Source: Dehalococcoidia bacterium LH_S1 (GTDB lineage: Bacteria > Chloroflexota > Dehalococcoidia > SZUA-161 > SpSt-899). From it: a stretch of 8,646 nucleotides of DNA. Numbering within the stretch: position 1 is the stretch's first letter; each line of letters begins with the position of its first letter. Both the position numbers and the translations under genes were made by a program. Under the pieces are notes generated by a model. That model had not been told where the DNA came from. It ran no database searches and was given only the letters and a program-made list of their open reading frames with translations. The stretch lies in NCBI GenBank assembly GCA_023660035.1, contig JAGXOF010000037.1, forward strand, positions 1 to 8,646, given 5' to 3'. Positions 1 to 6,810 of this stretch are shown here, in pieces.

Positions 1-1
1 T

Positions 2-346
2 CGGTGGGGAAACGGGCTTCGAACTCCATTAAATTTCGCGGATAGTCCTCCATGCATCATATTCTGTCTTAGCCCTTTACATCAGTCAAGTACATACCCC
101 TATTTCATTAAATATGATGGCCCGGTTACGGCTGGAGAGACTGCTGAGAGGCTCGGATTGGAACTTGAAGATGCAATAACGCTCCTCACAAAATATACAC
201 GACAGGGGCTGCTCAGGGAGGTTATGGGAAGGGAGGCAAAGTCTGATTTGTATTCTCAGATGAGCTCCCGTAAGATAGTTAAAAAGTATGCGATCGCCGG
301 GAGGGGTGAATCTAAGTTAGCGGTTGCCATATTAACTGCTCTGTGA
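2..346 (+). CDS. Partial reading frame with a winged-helix-like C-terminal part, unknown function
   Basis: This frame is open from the left edge to a TGA at 344-346 and has no ATG or GTG; the only in-frame alternative start is a TTG at 158. The part after about base 110 looks like protein: it reads YDGPVTAGETAERLGL, then an amphipathic helix (ELEDAITLLTKYTRQGLL), a pattern common in winged-helix DNA-binding domains (sequence element opening, recognition of a helix pair, then a basic stretch). The part before base 100 (rich in Pro, Ser and Cys) looks less coding, so the true gene may start near 110 with a lost or non-standard start, or the upstream portion may be frameshifted. Frame 1 also runs from the edge to a TAG at 43-45 and could be the tail of an upstream gene. 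I do not recognise the family. No neighbour is tightly linked: about 170 bases separate it from the next gene. Confidence 0.35.
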   Translation, partial: RWGNGLRTPLNFADSPPCIIFCLSPLHQSSTYPYFIKYDGPVTAGETAERLGLELEDAITLLTKYTRQGLLREVMGREAKSDLYSQMSSRKIVKKYAIAGRGESKLAVAILTAL

Positions 347-476
347 TAATAGACAAAACAAAAATTAATTTTGAGTCTTTACCCAAAACCCTCATAAGTG
401 ATTGTCGCCACTGAATCATGAAAGTTCTCTTTTCCCCTGACATTTTTTGAATTTACTCCGAAATTTCCATCAAAAG
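347..476. other. Intergenic spacer upstream of the chaperone operon
   Basis: This stretch is AT-rich and carries no convincing reading frame. A perfect 12-bp AT-only palindrome (AAAATTAATTTT) lies at 361-372. It has no GC stem followed by a T-run, so I do not call it a terminator. The next recognisable signal is the promoter/operator that starts at 477. Confidence 0.5.
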
Positions 477-514
477 TATTGACAGGTGTTTTAATAGATG
501 TTATACTGTCAATA
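477..514. promoter_or_regulatory. Operator-like inverted repeat straddling the promoter
   Basis: TATTGACAG (477-485) and CTGTCAATA (506-514) are perfect 9-bp inverted repeats with 20 bases between them. The left arm covers the -35 box and the right arm covers the end of the -10 box and the start-site region. A dimeric repressor bound here would block RNA polymerase. The first cistron encodes an XRE-type HTH, so autorepression is the simplest inference; binding itself is not shown. Confidence 0.65.
479..507 (+). promoter_or_regulatory. Sigma-70-type promoter of the HTH-Hsp20 operon
   Basis: A perfect -35 box TTGACA (479-484) and a -10 box TATACT (502-507, five of six consensus bases) are separated by 17 bases, the optimal spacing. 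The transcript should start around 513-516, and the ATG of the next gene is at 517. There is therefore almost no 5' leader and no room for a Shine-Dalgarno site, so the first cistron would be read from a leaderless mRNA. Confidence 0.8.
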
Positions 515-516
515 AT

Positions 517-1209
517 ATGGAAAATAAACGTATCAGAGGATTGCGGCTAGGGCTTGGCTTATCTCAGGAGAGATTTGCCCAACTTCTTGGAGTTTCGCTA
601 CAGACGGTGAGACGCTGGGAAGAAGGCTTAACCAAGCCCCTGCCTATCTTGAGCCTCAAACTGGAGGAAATACAAAAGAAAATAGGAGGTGACACAATGG
701 CTGAAAGAGGGAAGAAAGGGGGAGAAGAGTCCGAGTTTGGCTTTGGTAGCTTGTTTAAGGGAATTGGCAGCCTCTTTGACCTCGTCTCCAAAATGACCGA
801 GGAGGGAAAGGAAGAATATACCCGTACCGGCGAAATTAAGGGTTCGGGCGAAAAGGTTAAGGGGGTGTATGGCTTTAGCGTAAAGACGGGGCTGGGGGGA
901 AAGCCAATCATTGAACAATTTGGCAACATTAAGGCAACGGAGAAGGGGGCAGTGGTAGATGAGGTCAGGGAGCCCATAGTTGATATCTTTGATGAAAAAG
1001 AGCGCTTAGTGGTGATTGCCGAGCTTCCCGGTGTAGACGAGAATAACATACACCTTGAGGTAAAAGATGATATTCTCGACCTATCTGCCGAAGCCAAGGA
1101 TAGAAAGTACAGTAAAGAGGTTCTGCTCCCCTCGCCAGTGGATGCCGAGTCCATGGAATCCTCATACAAGAACGGGATTTTGGAAATAAAGCTGAGGAAG
1201 AGGCTATGA
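517..1209 (+). CDS. XRE-type HTH domain joined in frame to an Hsp20 (alpha-crystallin) chaperone, GvpH-like
   Basis: The 230-residue frame has two parts. Residues about 5-45 form an XRE/Cro-type helix-turn-helix, with GLSQERFAQLLGVSLQTVRR and the conserved WEEG that follows the recognition helix. Residues 61-230 form a small heat-shock protein: a Gly/Lys/Glu-rich lead-in with GFGSLFKGIGSLFDL, a segment GVYGFSVKTGLGG...EQFGNIK, then an alpha-crystallin domain (about 147-230) with REPIVDIFDE, VVIAELPGV and the closing NGILEIKL strand. The GVYGFSVK...FGNI segment before the crystallin domain recalls the GvpH-type Hsp20 of gas vesicle clusters, though no gvpA is seen here. A second start, ATG 697 (residue 61), lies behind a very strong Shine-Dalgarno site, so the Hsp20 is probably also made as a separate 170-residue protein. 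The HTH part probably regulates the operon through the inverted repeat at 477-514. The TGA overlaps the next ATG (ATGA). Confidence 0.85.
   Translation: MENKRIRGLRLGLGLSQERFAQLLGVSLQTVRRWEEGLTKPLPILSLKLEEIQKKIGGDTMAERGKKGGEESEFGFGSLFKGIGSLFDLVSKMTEEGKEEYTRTGEIKGSGEKVKGVYGFSVKTGLGGKPIIEQFGNIKATEKGAVVDEVREPIVDIFDEKERLVVIAELPGVDENNIHLEVKDDILDLSAEAKDRKYSKEVLLPSPVDAESMESSYKNGILEIKLRKRL
684..692 (+). promoter_or_regulatory. Strong internal Shine-Dalgarno site for the Hsp20 start at 697
   Basis: AGGAGGTGA is a full nine-base complement to the usual 3' end of 16S rRNA and ends four bases before ATG 697. It lies inside the open HTH-Hsp20 frame, with no stop codon between the two parts. It therefore argues that independent Hsp20 translation is selected for, or that the HTH and Hsp20 genes were once separate and lost the stop codon between them. 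Confidence 0.75.
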
Positions 1210-1598
1210 CTTCTCAAAATTTGTTAACCTCTATTTCATTCGTTGTCAATGAGAAGCCACCTTATAAGCAAACCCCTGCCGATGCTGCAGAGCGGAAGGC
1301 ACAGGGGCAACGGAGGGAGGCTTGTCAACAAGAAGCAAAGAGGGTTTTCGCTCAATATAATGTGGTATCTGGCACCTGTATAGTTTCCATACACTACTGG
1401 CGTGGTTGCGGAAAAGCCGATAGCGCAAACATTATAGGGGGAATATTGGACGCACTAGAAGGCATTGTATTTCAGAATGATAACCAAGCTACTGAGATTT
1501 TATATGTTGAGCAGCCAACAAGGGGAAAAGATTGCTACCAAGTTACTGTAACCGAATTACAAGGAGAGAAGTTCCGACATGGCACAAATAGAAACTAA
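1206..1598 (+). CDS. RusA-fold (Holliday junction resolvase-like) protein with degenerate active site
   Basis: This is a 130-residue protein, the usual size of the RusA family. RusA enzymes resolve Holliday junctions as dimers and carry a signature of the form DxDNxxK...DALxG...DDxQ, whose Asp and Lys residues bind metal and catalyse cleavage. Here the matching stretch (residues 70-94) reads KADSANIIGGILDAL followed by EGIVFQNDNQ. The frame DAL.G.V..(N)D.Q and the asparagine are kept, while the second Asp is Ala74, the Lys position is Gly78 and the first residue of the DD pair is Asn91. Only Asp72 and Asp92 remain, so nuclease activity is unlikely; a DNA-binding, scaffold or regulatory role is possible. 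The ATG overlaps the Hsp20 stop, and the C-terminus overlaps the CDC48 start by 20 bases, which suggests translational coupling. The family call rests on pattern alone. Confidence 0.65.
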   Translation: MTSQNLLTSISFVVNEKPPYKQTPADAAERKAQGQRREACQQEAKRVFAQYNVVSGTCIVSIHYWRGCGKADSANIIGGILDALEGIVFQNDNQATEILYVEQPTRGKDCYQVTVTELQGEKFRHGTNRN

Positions 1599-3723
1599 AA
1601 CTTTAACTCTTAAAATATCTGAGGCTCTGGCTAAGGATGTTGGCCGCGGGATAGCCAGGATTGACCCTAAAGACATGGTAGAGGTAGGGGCTGAGGTAGG
1701 GGACATTGTTCAGATTCTAGGGAAAAGACCCACTGTAGCTAAAGTAATGCCCACTTATATGGAGGACAGAGGTAAAGACATAATCCAGATAGACGGTATT
1801 ACCCGAGAAAACACCCAGATTGGACTGGGGGAAAAGACACAGATTCAAAAGGTAGATTATAAGGCTGCCAATGCCATAGTTCTGGCTCCGATAACTCCAT
1901 CAACCACCTTTGCCCGGGAAAAGGATACCGGTTATATCGGAAGGCTGATGGAGGGGCTAGCAGTAACCCCTGAAGATAAGGTAAGGATTACCCTGTTCGG
2001 CACCCGCTACCAGGAGTTCTCTGTGGTGGATACCAGCCCCAAAGGGGTTGTTGTCATTCATTCCACAACCTCTATAAAAGTGAAAGGGGAAAGGGTTAGT
2101 GAAAAAGAGGGCCTCGGGGTTACCTACGAGGATATTGGCGGGCTTCATAAAGAGATTCAGAAGATAAGGGAGATGATTGAGCTTCCCCTGAAATACCCTG
2201 AGGTCTTTGATAGGTTAGGGATTGAGGCTCCCAAGGGGGTATTGCTACATGGTCCTCCAGGGTGTGGCAAGACCCTAATCGCCAGGGCAGTAGCCAGTGA
2301 AACCGATGCCTACTTTTACCACATTAGCGGGCCAGAAGTTGTTCACAAGTTTTATGGAGAAAGTGAAGCGCACCTGCGGGCCCTCTTTGAAAAAGCAAGC
2401 GAACAGGCACCAGCAATAATCTTTCTTGACGAGATTGACGCCATAGCTTCCAAAAGGGAGGAAATCAGGGGTGACCAGCAGGTGGAAAGAAGGGTTGTCG
2501 CCCAGCTTTTAGCTTTGATGGATGGCTTGAAATCGAGAGGACAGGTGATTGTCGTTGGAGCTACCAATATACCTAATGTGCTTGACCCGGCGCTAAGGAG
2601 ACCAGGTAGATTTGACCGGGAAATTTCGATAAGCATTCCAGACAAGAATGGTAGGCTGGAGATACTTCATATCCATACCAGGGGTATGCCTTTAGCTTCA
2701 GATGTTGACCTGGAGAAGCTGGCTGAAATCACCCATGGCTTTGTCGGTGCCGACTTAGAGGCATTCGTCAGGGAGGCAGCCATGATAACCCTGAGGAAGA
2801 TAATGCCCAAGATTGAGTTTGAGACTGACTATATCCCTTATGAACTGCTGCTGGAACTGGAAGTTACCATGGATGATTTCATGGAGGCATTAAAGGAGGT
2901 GGAGCCCTCGGCTATCAGGGAGATTTTCACCGAGATTCCTGATGTGAAGTGGAGCGATGTTGGCGGTCTTGAAGAGGCAAAAAGGGTGCTCATGGAGACT
3001 ATTGAGTGGCCTCTCAGGTATCCAGAGCTATTTAAGCAAGCCAATACCAACCCAGCTAAAGGGATATTGCTTAGCGGAGCCCCGGGCACAGGGAAGACGC
3101 TTTTAGCTAAGGCGGTGGCTAGTGAGAGTGAGGCGAATTTTATTTCAGTCAAAGGTCCGGCTTTGCTCTCGAAATGGGTAGGAGAATCAGAGAAGGGAAT
3201 TAGAGAGGTCTTTAAAAAGGCGAAACAAGCCAGCCCTTGCATCGTCTTTTTTGATGAAATAGATGCCATTGTCCCAACCCGCGGTGCTAGCGCTGATTCC
3301 GTCACTGAGCGGGTTATCAGTCAGTTCCTGACCGAACTTGACGGCATAGAGGAGCTTAAAGGGGTAGTGGTTCTCGCCGCTACCAATAGGCCAGATATTA
3401 TCGACCCTGCCCTGCTTAGAGCTGGCAGATTCGATTTCCAGTTGGAGCTACCCATCTCCGACGAGAAAACGAGGCTGGAGATACTTAAGATTCATACTAA
3501 AGGCAAACCCCTGGCTGACGATGTCGGCCTTGAGTCCCAAGCCAAGGTAACTGAAGGCATGGTTGGTTCGGATATAGAGGCTGTTTGTAGAAAAGCTTCT
3601 ATGCTAGCGATAAGGGAGTTTATAAATCAAGAGGAAACGGACTTCGCCAAATTCAAGATTGAGGCTCGACATTTCAGGGAGGCACTAGAAACGATGAAAG
3701 GAATGGGACAAAATGTTGTATAA
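1579..3723 (+). CDS. cdc48: CDC48/VAT-family double AAA+ ATPase (protein unfoldase)
   Basis: The 714-residue protein has the order of archaeal VAT and eukaryotic p97: an N-terminal double-psi barrel plus CDC48_2-like region (about 1-175), then two AAA modules. D1 has Walker A GPPGCGKT (225-232), Walker B IIFLDEIDA (D284, E285), sensor-1 GATN (327-330) and arginine-finger RRPGRFD. D2 has Walker A GAPGTGKT (500-507), Walker B IVFFDEIDA (D559, E560) and RAGRFD. The pore loops keep aromatics (KFYG in D1, KWVG in D2), so a hexamer that threads substrates by ATP hydrolysis is expected. Both ATPase sites look intact. The start at 1579 has AAGGAGAG (1561-1568) at good spacing. Its placement behind an Hsp20 suggests a shared job in remodelling or unfolding a client held by the chaperone. 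Such proteins are widespread in Archaea and patchy in Bacteria, so transfer is possible. Confidence 0.95.
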   Translation: MAQIETKTLTLKISEALAKDVGRGIARIDPKDMVEVGAEVGDIVQILGKRPTVAKVMPTYMEDRGKDIIQIDGITRENTQIGLGEKTQIQKVDYKAANAIVLAPITPSTTFAREKDTGYIGRLMEGLAVTPEDKVRITLFGTRYQEFSVVDTSPKGVVVIHSTTSIKVKGERVSEKEGLGVTYEDIGGLHKEIQKIREMIELPLKYPEVFDRLGIEAPKGVLLHGPPGCGKTLIARAVASETDAYFYHISGPEVVHKFYGESEAHLRALFEKASEQAPAIIFLDEIDAIASKREEIRGDQQVERRVVAQLLALMDGLKSRGQVIVVGATNIPNVLDPALRRPGRFDREISISIPDKNGRLEILHIHTRGMPLASDVDLEKLAEITHGFVGADLEAFVREAAMITLRKIMPKIEFETDYIPYELLLELEVTMDDFMEALKEVEPSAIREIFTEIPDVKWSDVGGLEEAKRVLMETIEWPLRYPELFKQANTNPAKGILLSGAPGTGKTLLAKAVASESEANFISVKGPALLSKWVGESEKGIREVFKKAKQASPCIVFFDEIDAIVPTRGASADSVTERVISQFLTELDGIEELKGVVVLAATNRPDIIDPALLRAGRFDFQLELPISDEKTRLEILKIHTKGKPLADDVGLESQAKVTEGMVGSDIEAVCRKASMLAIREFINQEETDFAKFKIEARHFREALETMKGMGQNVV

Positions 3724-3754
3724 TGATCATAAATAATCGGAGAGGATGTTTTCG

Positions 3755-3964
3755 ATGGCAACACTTTACTTGACTCCTAAAGTAAAAGCTAAGTTCGAGG
3801 CAGTACATGGGGAGAAAGAAATTAATTATGATGAAGGTTTTGGGAATGTATTGATGATGTTGGCTCTTTCTGATTCTCATTTGGTTGAGCTGGCGGTTAA
3901 TTTAGTCAAGGCTTGGGGTTTGGATAAGGGTGGTACAAGGTTGCAGGACGAGCATAATTTGTGA
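3755..3964 (+). CDS. Small conserved-looking protein of unknown function, 69 aa
   Basis: I do not recognise this 69-residue protein. It starts MATLYLTPKVKAKFEAVHGE, has a central helix-prone hydrophobic stretch (FGNVLMMLALSDSHLVELAVNLVKAWGL) and ends in a polar tail. No signal peptide, transmembrane segment or metal motif is clear; the hydrophobic part looks amphipathic rather than membrane-spanning. ATG 3755 is preferred over ATG 3746 because CGGAGAGG at 3738-3745 sits nine bases before 3755 but directly abuts 3746. The gene follows the CDC48 stop by 31 bases and its own TGA shares one base with the ATG of the next gene, so it is probably co-transcribed with both. Confidence 0.7.
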   Translation: MATLYLTPKVKAKFEAVHGEKEINYDEGFGNVLMMLALSDSHLVELAVNLVKAWGLDKGGTRLQDEHNL

Positions 3965-4605
3965 TGCGTAAACTGCTTTATGTCCCCATCATCCATATGG
4001 AGTCTGACATGGGAAGCGCTGCTTCTGCTATTGACAGTAAGAGCGCCTCTTTGTGTGGGGAGAAAAGGTGGACTAAGCATAAGGAGACGGTAGCTAAGTT
4101 TTGGGAAAACGTGGCAGATCATTTCGCTACCGTTGACACTTCCAATCTGAAAATATATCAAGACGGTCTGCCAGCAAATGGTGAACTGGGCAGCAGAATT
4201 ATTGAGGAGGGAGCAAAACGAGGGAGCAAAAATCATCAAATCATCCTCAACCTGATGAGAAGGGGTGCCAAGTTAATGAAGACTGAGGACCCCTCTCTCC
4301 TCAAGGAAGAGTATGAATCCATCACCAGGCTTGCCCAGTCTAAATCGGTTGCTAAGAGAACCATCGCCTATGCCAGATACAAACTCCATAAAGGTCAGTT
4401 GACCAAGGCAAGGGATAAATTCGCAGCCAAGACTATTGATGAAACTCTAAAGGACAGGGAAACGGGGGTTCTCTTTATGGGGAGCTGTCATAATGTTCTT
4501 CCCTATCTCGCAGAAGACATCTTGGTAGAACAAGTCAAGGATAGAGAGAAGATTAACGCTTACTTCAAGGAACTTATCTCAAGGGGGGGACGGGAGAAGA
4601 TTTGA
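3964..4605 (+). CDS. Uncharacterised 213-aa soluble protein with VPIIHxExDMGS start
   Basis: The product begins MRKLLYVPIIHMESDMGS. It also contains IYQDGLPANGELG, GSKNHQIIL, RRGAKLMKTEDPSLLKEEYE, DKFAAKTIDETL and GVLFMGSCHNVLPYL. These motif-like segments, rich in His, Glu, Asp and Gly, look like conserved active-site pieces of an enzyme, but I cannot name a family. A TraB-like layout (His near an early strand, Glu/Arg-Gly stretch, Gly-x-x-His near the end) is a weak possibility. No signal peptide or membrane segment is seen, so it is probably cytosolic. ATG 3964 is chosen rather than the GTG one codon upstream because it gives the TGATG overlap with the stop of the preceding gene. It is the last clear gene of the CDC48 operon. 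Confidence 0.75.
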   Translation: MRKLLYVPIIHMESDMGSAASAIDSKSASLCGEKRWTKHKETVAKFWENVADHFATVDTSNLKIYQDGLPANGELGSRIIEEGAKRGSKNHQIILNLMRRGAKLMKTEDPSLLKEEYESITRLAQSKSVAKRTIAYARYKLHKGQLTKARDKFAAKTIDETLKDRETGVLFMGSCHNVLPYLAEDILVEQVKDREKINAYFKELISRGGREKI

Positions 4606-4745
4606 GCAACTGGCTGAATACGTTGCCTCACCATGCGTATGCCGAAAAGACATACCAGACCTCTAATTGCGACTTGCCCAGATTCCAGATTGTTAAGCAA
4701 AGCCAGGCCAGTGCTACTACTCATGGGTTAAGGATGAGGCTGTAA
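4602..4745 (+). CDS. Possible 47-aa small ORF coupled to the preceding gene
   Basis: A TTG at 4602 overlaps the previous TGA (TTGA) and opens 47 codons to a TAA at 4743-4745. A purine-rich stretch (AAGGGGGGACGGGAGAAGA, 4582-4600) lies just upstream and could serve for ribosome binding. The product starts MSNWLNTLPHHAYAEKTYQ and has no recognisable domain. The start is weak and the frame short, so chance is a real alternative. Confidence 0.2.
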   Translation: MSNWLNTLPHHAYAEKTYQTSNCDLPRFQIVKQSQASATTHGLRMRL

Positions 4746-5025
4746 GCTAAGTCAAGCATAGTGAGTGCGTTAGTTTGTAATGTCATGCTCATCAGCCGGC
4801 CGCTGTATCTTACAAATTGTCTTTTTGTTACCTGTCAACTAAATGCCGTATGTTTGCTTCATTATCTTATTTGTAATCTGCACACTTTGCGATCGGCTTT
4901 CGCCTGCAAAACGTTAGACAGCAGCTACAAGTCCGGTTTGATGCTCGCGGCTTTTGGGCTAAGGGTTGCAGTGGCTTTTCTGTAGTGTTAGACTCTACAC
5001 ACAACACTTCAACGAAGGGTCGGGA
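4746..5025. other. Intergenic region between the CDC48 operon and the csm operon
   Basis: No convincing gene, tRNA or CRISPR repeat is visible. The one frame that crosses it (from 4761) gives a Cys/Leu-rich product unlike a real protein. Two copies of GTTAGAC occur (4913-4919 and 4987-4993), and CTGTCAAC (4831-4838) partly complements GTTAGACAG, giving a weak fold-back. A possible csm promoter is listed separately. Confidence 0.5.
4966..4994 (+). promoter_or_regulatory. Weak candidate promoter for the csm operon
   Basis: TTGCAG (4966-4971) and TAGACT (4989-4994) are 17 bases apart, matching three of six and four of six consensus positions. A start near 5001 would leave a leader of about 25 bases before ATG 5026. 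Spacing is good but the boxes are weak, so this is only a candidate. Confidence 0.25.
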
Positions 5026-5557
5026 ATGCTAAACGTCAAAGAGCCCCGTACCGTCATACTGGCAGCTCTCCTCTATGGTATTGGCAAATTCCTTCAGCGT
5101 GGCAGTTTTGGGTCGCTAGATACCACAGGCAAGCATCCGGCGGTGTCTGGAGTATTTGTATCGGCGTATGCAAGCCTGTTTGGGGAAGTCAGCGATACTA
5201 TACTTGTGAAAACATTAGTTGAGAGACACCATGAGACAACTGAGTCCCCTCCTGAACTCAGGGTCCAGACCATAAGCGACGCCCACATGCGTTCTCTTGC
5301 CTACTTGGTAAGCACAGCAGATAATCTTTCCTCATCAGAGCGGGATGAAGCCTCTGAAGAATACCAGTATTATAAATCCACTCCTTTGGCATCTGTCTTT
5401 GGACGAATCACAACGGGGTCCGAGAGCAATGCCAAAATCCTCCACCACCATCCGCGAGCATTCGAGAAACCGGATGCAGTGGGAAGCATCTTTCCAGAGG
5501 CATTTACCGAGTACGCTTCTTGGGAAATGAATCAGCTACTTAGAGCTTTGGGGATGA

Positions 5558-5583
5558 GTCCTCTCACTTTGTTTCCAGCGTGA
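5558..5583 (+). other. csm1: csm1 frameshift 1
   Basis: The HD-domain frame ends at the TGA at 5581-5583 after ALGMSPLTLF. The continuation, FQREQRGHFPTLLTHLTSLL, is one frame further on and is open only from 5558. The shift therefore lies within this interval and equals one extra base, or two missing ones, relative to an intact gene. Confidence 0.85.
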
Positions 5584-6144
5584 ACAAAGGGGACACTTTC
5601 CAACACTGCTTACACACTTGACAAGCCTCCTTCACAAGTACACTTCTACCGTGCCTGCCAACACTCAAGAGGAAATTCCTGATGTGTCCCTTTATGACCA
5701 TCTCAGGACCACTGCGGCTATAGGCGCTGCCCTATATCAGTATCATGCCAGTAACACCACACTGGACGAGCGCTATCTCAAAAGGCCTGATGGCAACGAG
5801 TTCTTGCTTGTGGTAGGTGACCTCTCAGGGATACAGAACTACGTTATGGGCATCACCAGTGCCCGTACTGGGGGAGTAGCCAGGAGACTGAGAGCACGTT
5901 CGCTCTTTGTACAGACAATCACCGAAATCGCAGCCCAGAAAATCCTTCTCGAACTGGACTTGCCAGTCACCAACATCATTATGGCCTCTGGGGATAAGTT
6001 CTACCTTCTCCTTCCCAACACACGTGAAGCTCTTGCGGCAGTAACACAGGTTCAGAAGGATATTGACCAATGGCTACTTGGAGAACTCCACGGCGAACTT
6101 GCCATTAACTTAGCAATGTTGGAATTCGGCCGCGAAGGGTTTGA

Positions 6145-6193
6145 GGCCAGAGCTGGGGAGGCACAGGATTCGGACATGTTTTGGGAAGCATAA
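6145..6193 (+). other. csm1: csm1 frameshift 2
   Basis: The palm 1 frame ends at the TAA at 6191-6193 after DSDMFWEA, and the sequence continues as INYQLQQRKQQTFRESL in the frame one base back. Loss of a single A at about 6190 (GCAATAAAC to GCATAAAC) would explain it and restore FWEAINYQL. The new frame is open only from 6145, which sets the left limit. Confidence 0.85.
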
Positions 6194-6807
6194 ACTACCA
6201 GTTACAACAACGTAAGCAACAGACATTCAGGGAGTCTTTGCGGAACGACCAAGGGTGGGATGAAGAAGTTTTCTTAAGACCGACCAGCTTTGCAGGCGAA
6301 CAACCGTATGCTGCCTGTCATAAATTGCCGGGCACTATTGAGGGATCCGAGGGCGAAAGAATTTGCGAACACTGTAGTCGGGACTTCCAATGGGGAAGGC
6401 AGCTTCCGAATACGAAGTATATTGCATTCTATCCTGATGATGAGGGAGGAGACTTCCCTTTGATGGGGTGGTCGCTCTCCCTGAGGGAGAGACCAGAATT
6501 CACCGGGTCACCTTGCCTGGTCACCAAGCTTAACGAGACAGATATGTCGGAACTCCTAGGCTATCCTGCGCAATGGAAATACCTTGCCAATCATATTCCG
6601 AGGTACGACTGTGAATTATGCCCGGCCAAGCAAACATGCCAGGATAAACCCGATGTTGTGGAAGGGCCAGCCACTTTCAATTGCCTAGCGCGGCATTCCC
6701 ACGGGACAGCCTTGCTCGGCTTTCTCAAGGCCGACGTGGATAATCTGGGCAAGCTGTCTATTTTCGGTCTCAAGAGACATGAGGGGATGCAATACGATAC
6801 AATATCG

Positions 6808-6810
6808 TGA
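6808..6810 (+). other. csm1: csm1 in-frame nonsense codon TGA
   Basis: TGA interrupts the frame between DTIS and VGTFSRMLDVFF, with no shift on either side. Cas10 proteins usually have a Ser-Arg here before the palm 2 helix, so CGA to TGA (one C-to-T transition) is the likely change. The GGDD motif lies downstream and would not be made without readthrough or restart. Confidence 0.88.

Noticed and set aside
361..372. AT-only palindrome as a terminator
   Set aside because: It has no GC-rich stem and no T-run after it.
564..1217. Long minus-strand frame (217 codons) opposite the HTH-Hsp20 gene
   Set aside because: It is Ser/Pro-rich without any domain, and it is the antisense of a well-supported gene.
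2838..3305. Minus-strand frame of 155 codons
   Set aside because: It lies fully inside the second AAA module of CDC48 and its product is low-complexity Ser-rich.
4761..4985. 74-codon frame in the intergenic region
   Set aside because: The product is Cys/Leu-rich with no motif, and I see no ribosome site before it.
4831..4993. attC-like fold-back (CTGTCAAC against GTTAGACAG, and a second GTTAGAC)
   Set aside because: The arms mismatch by one base, the inner stems are asymmetric, and there is no cassette gene or integrase, so chance similarity is more likely.
4606..5025. CRISPR array next to the csm genes
   Set aside because: No repeat of 24-40 bases recurs at spacer intervals here or elsewhere in the window.
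5558..6193. Programmed frameshifting in csm1
   Set aside because: No clear slippery heptamer with a downstream structure is seen at either shift, and the shifts go in opposite directions.
6808..6810. TGA as a recoded (Sec or Trp) codon in csm1
   Set aside because: Other genes here end normally at TGA, the expected residue is Arg rather than Sec or Trp, and the gene has two further lesions.
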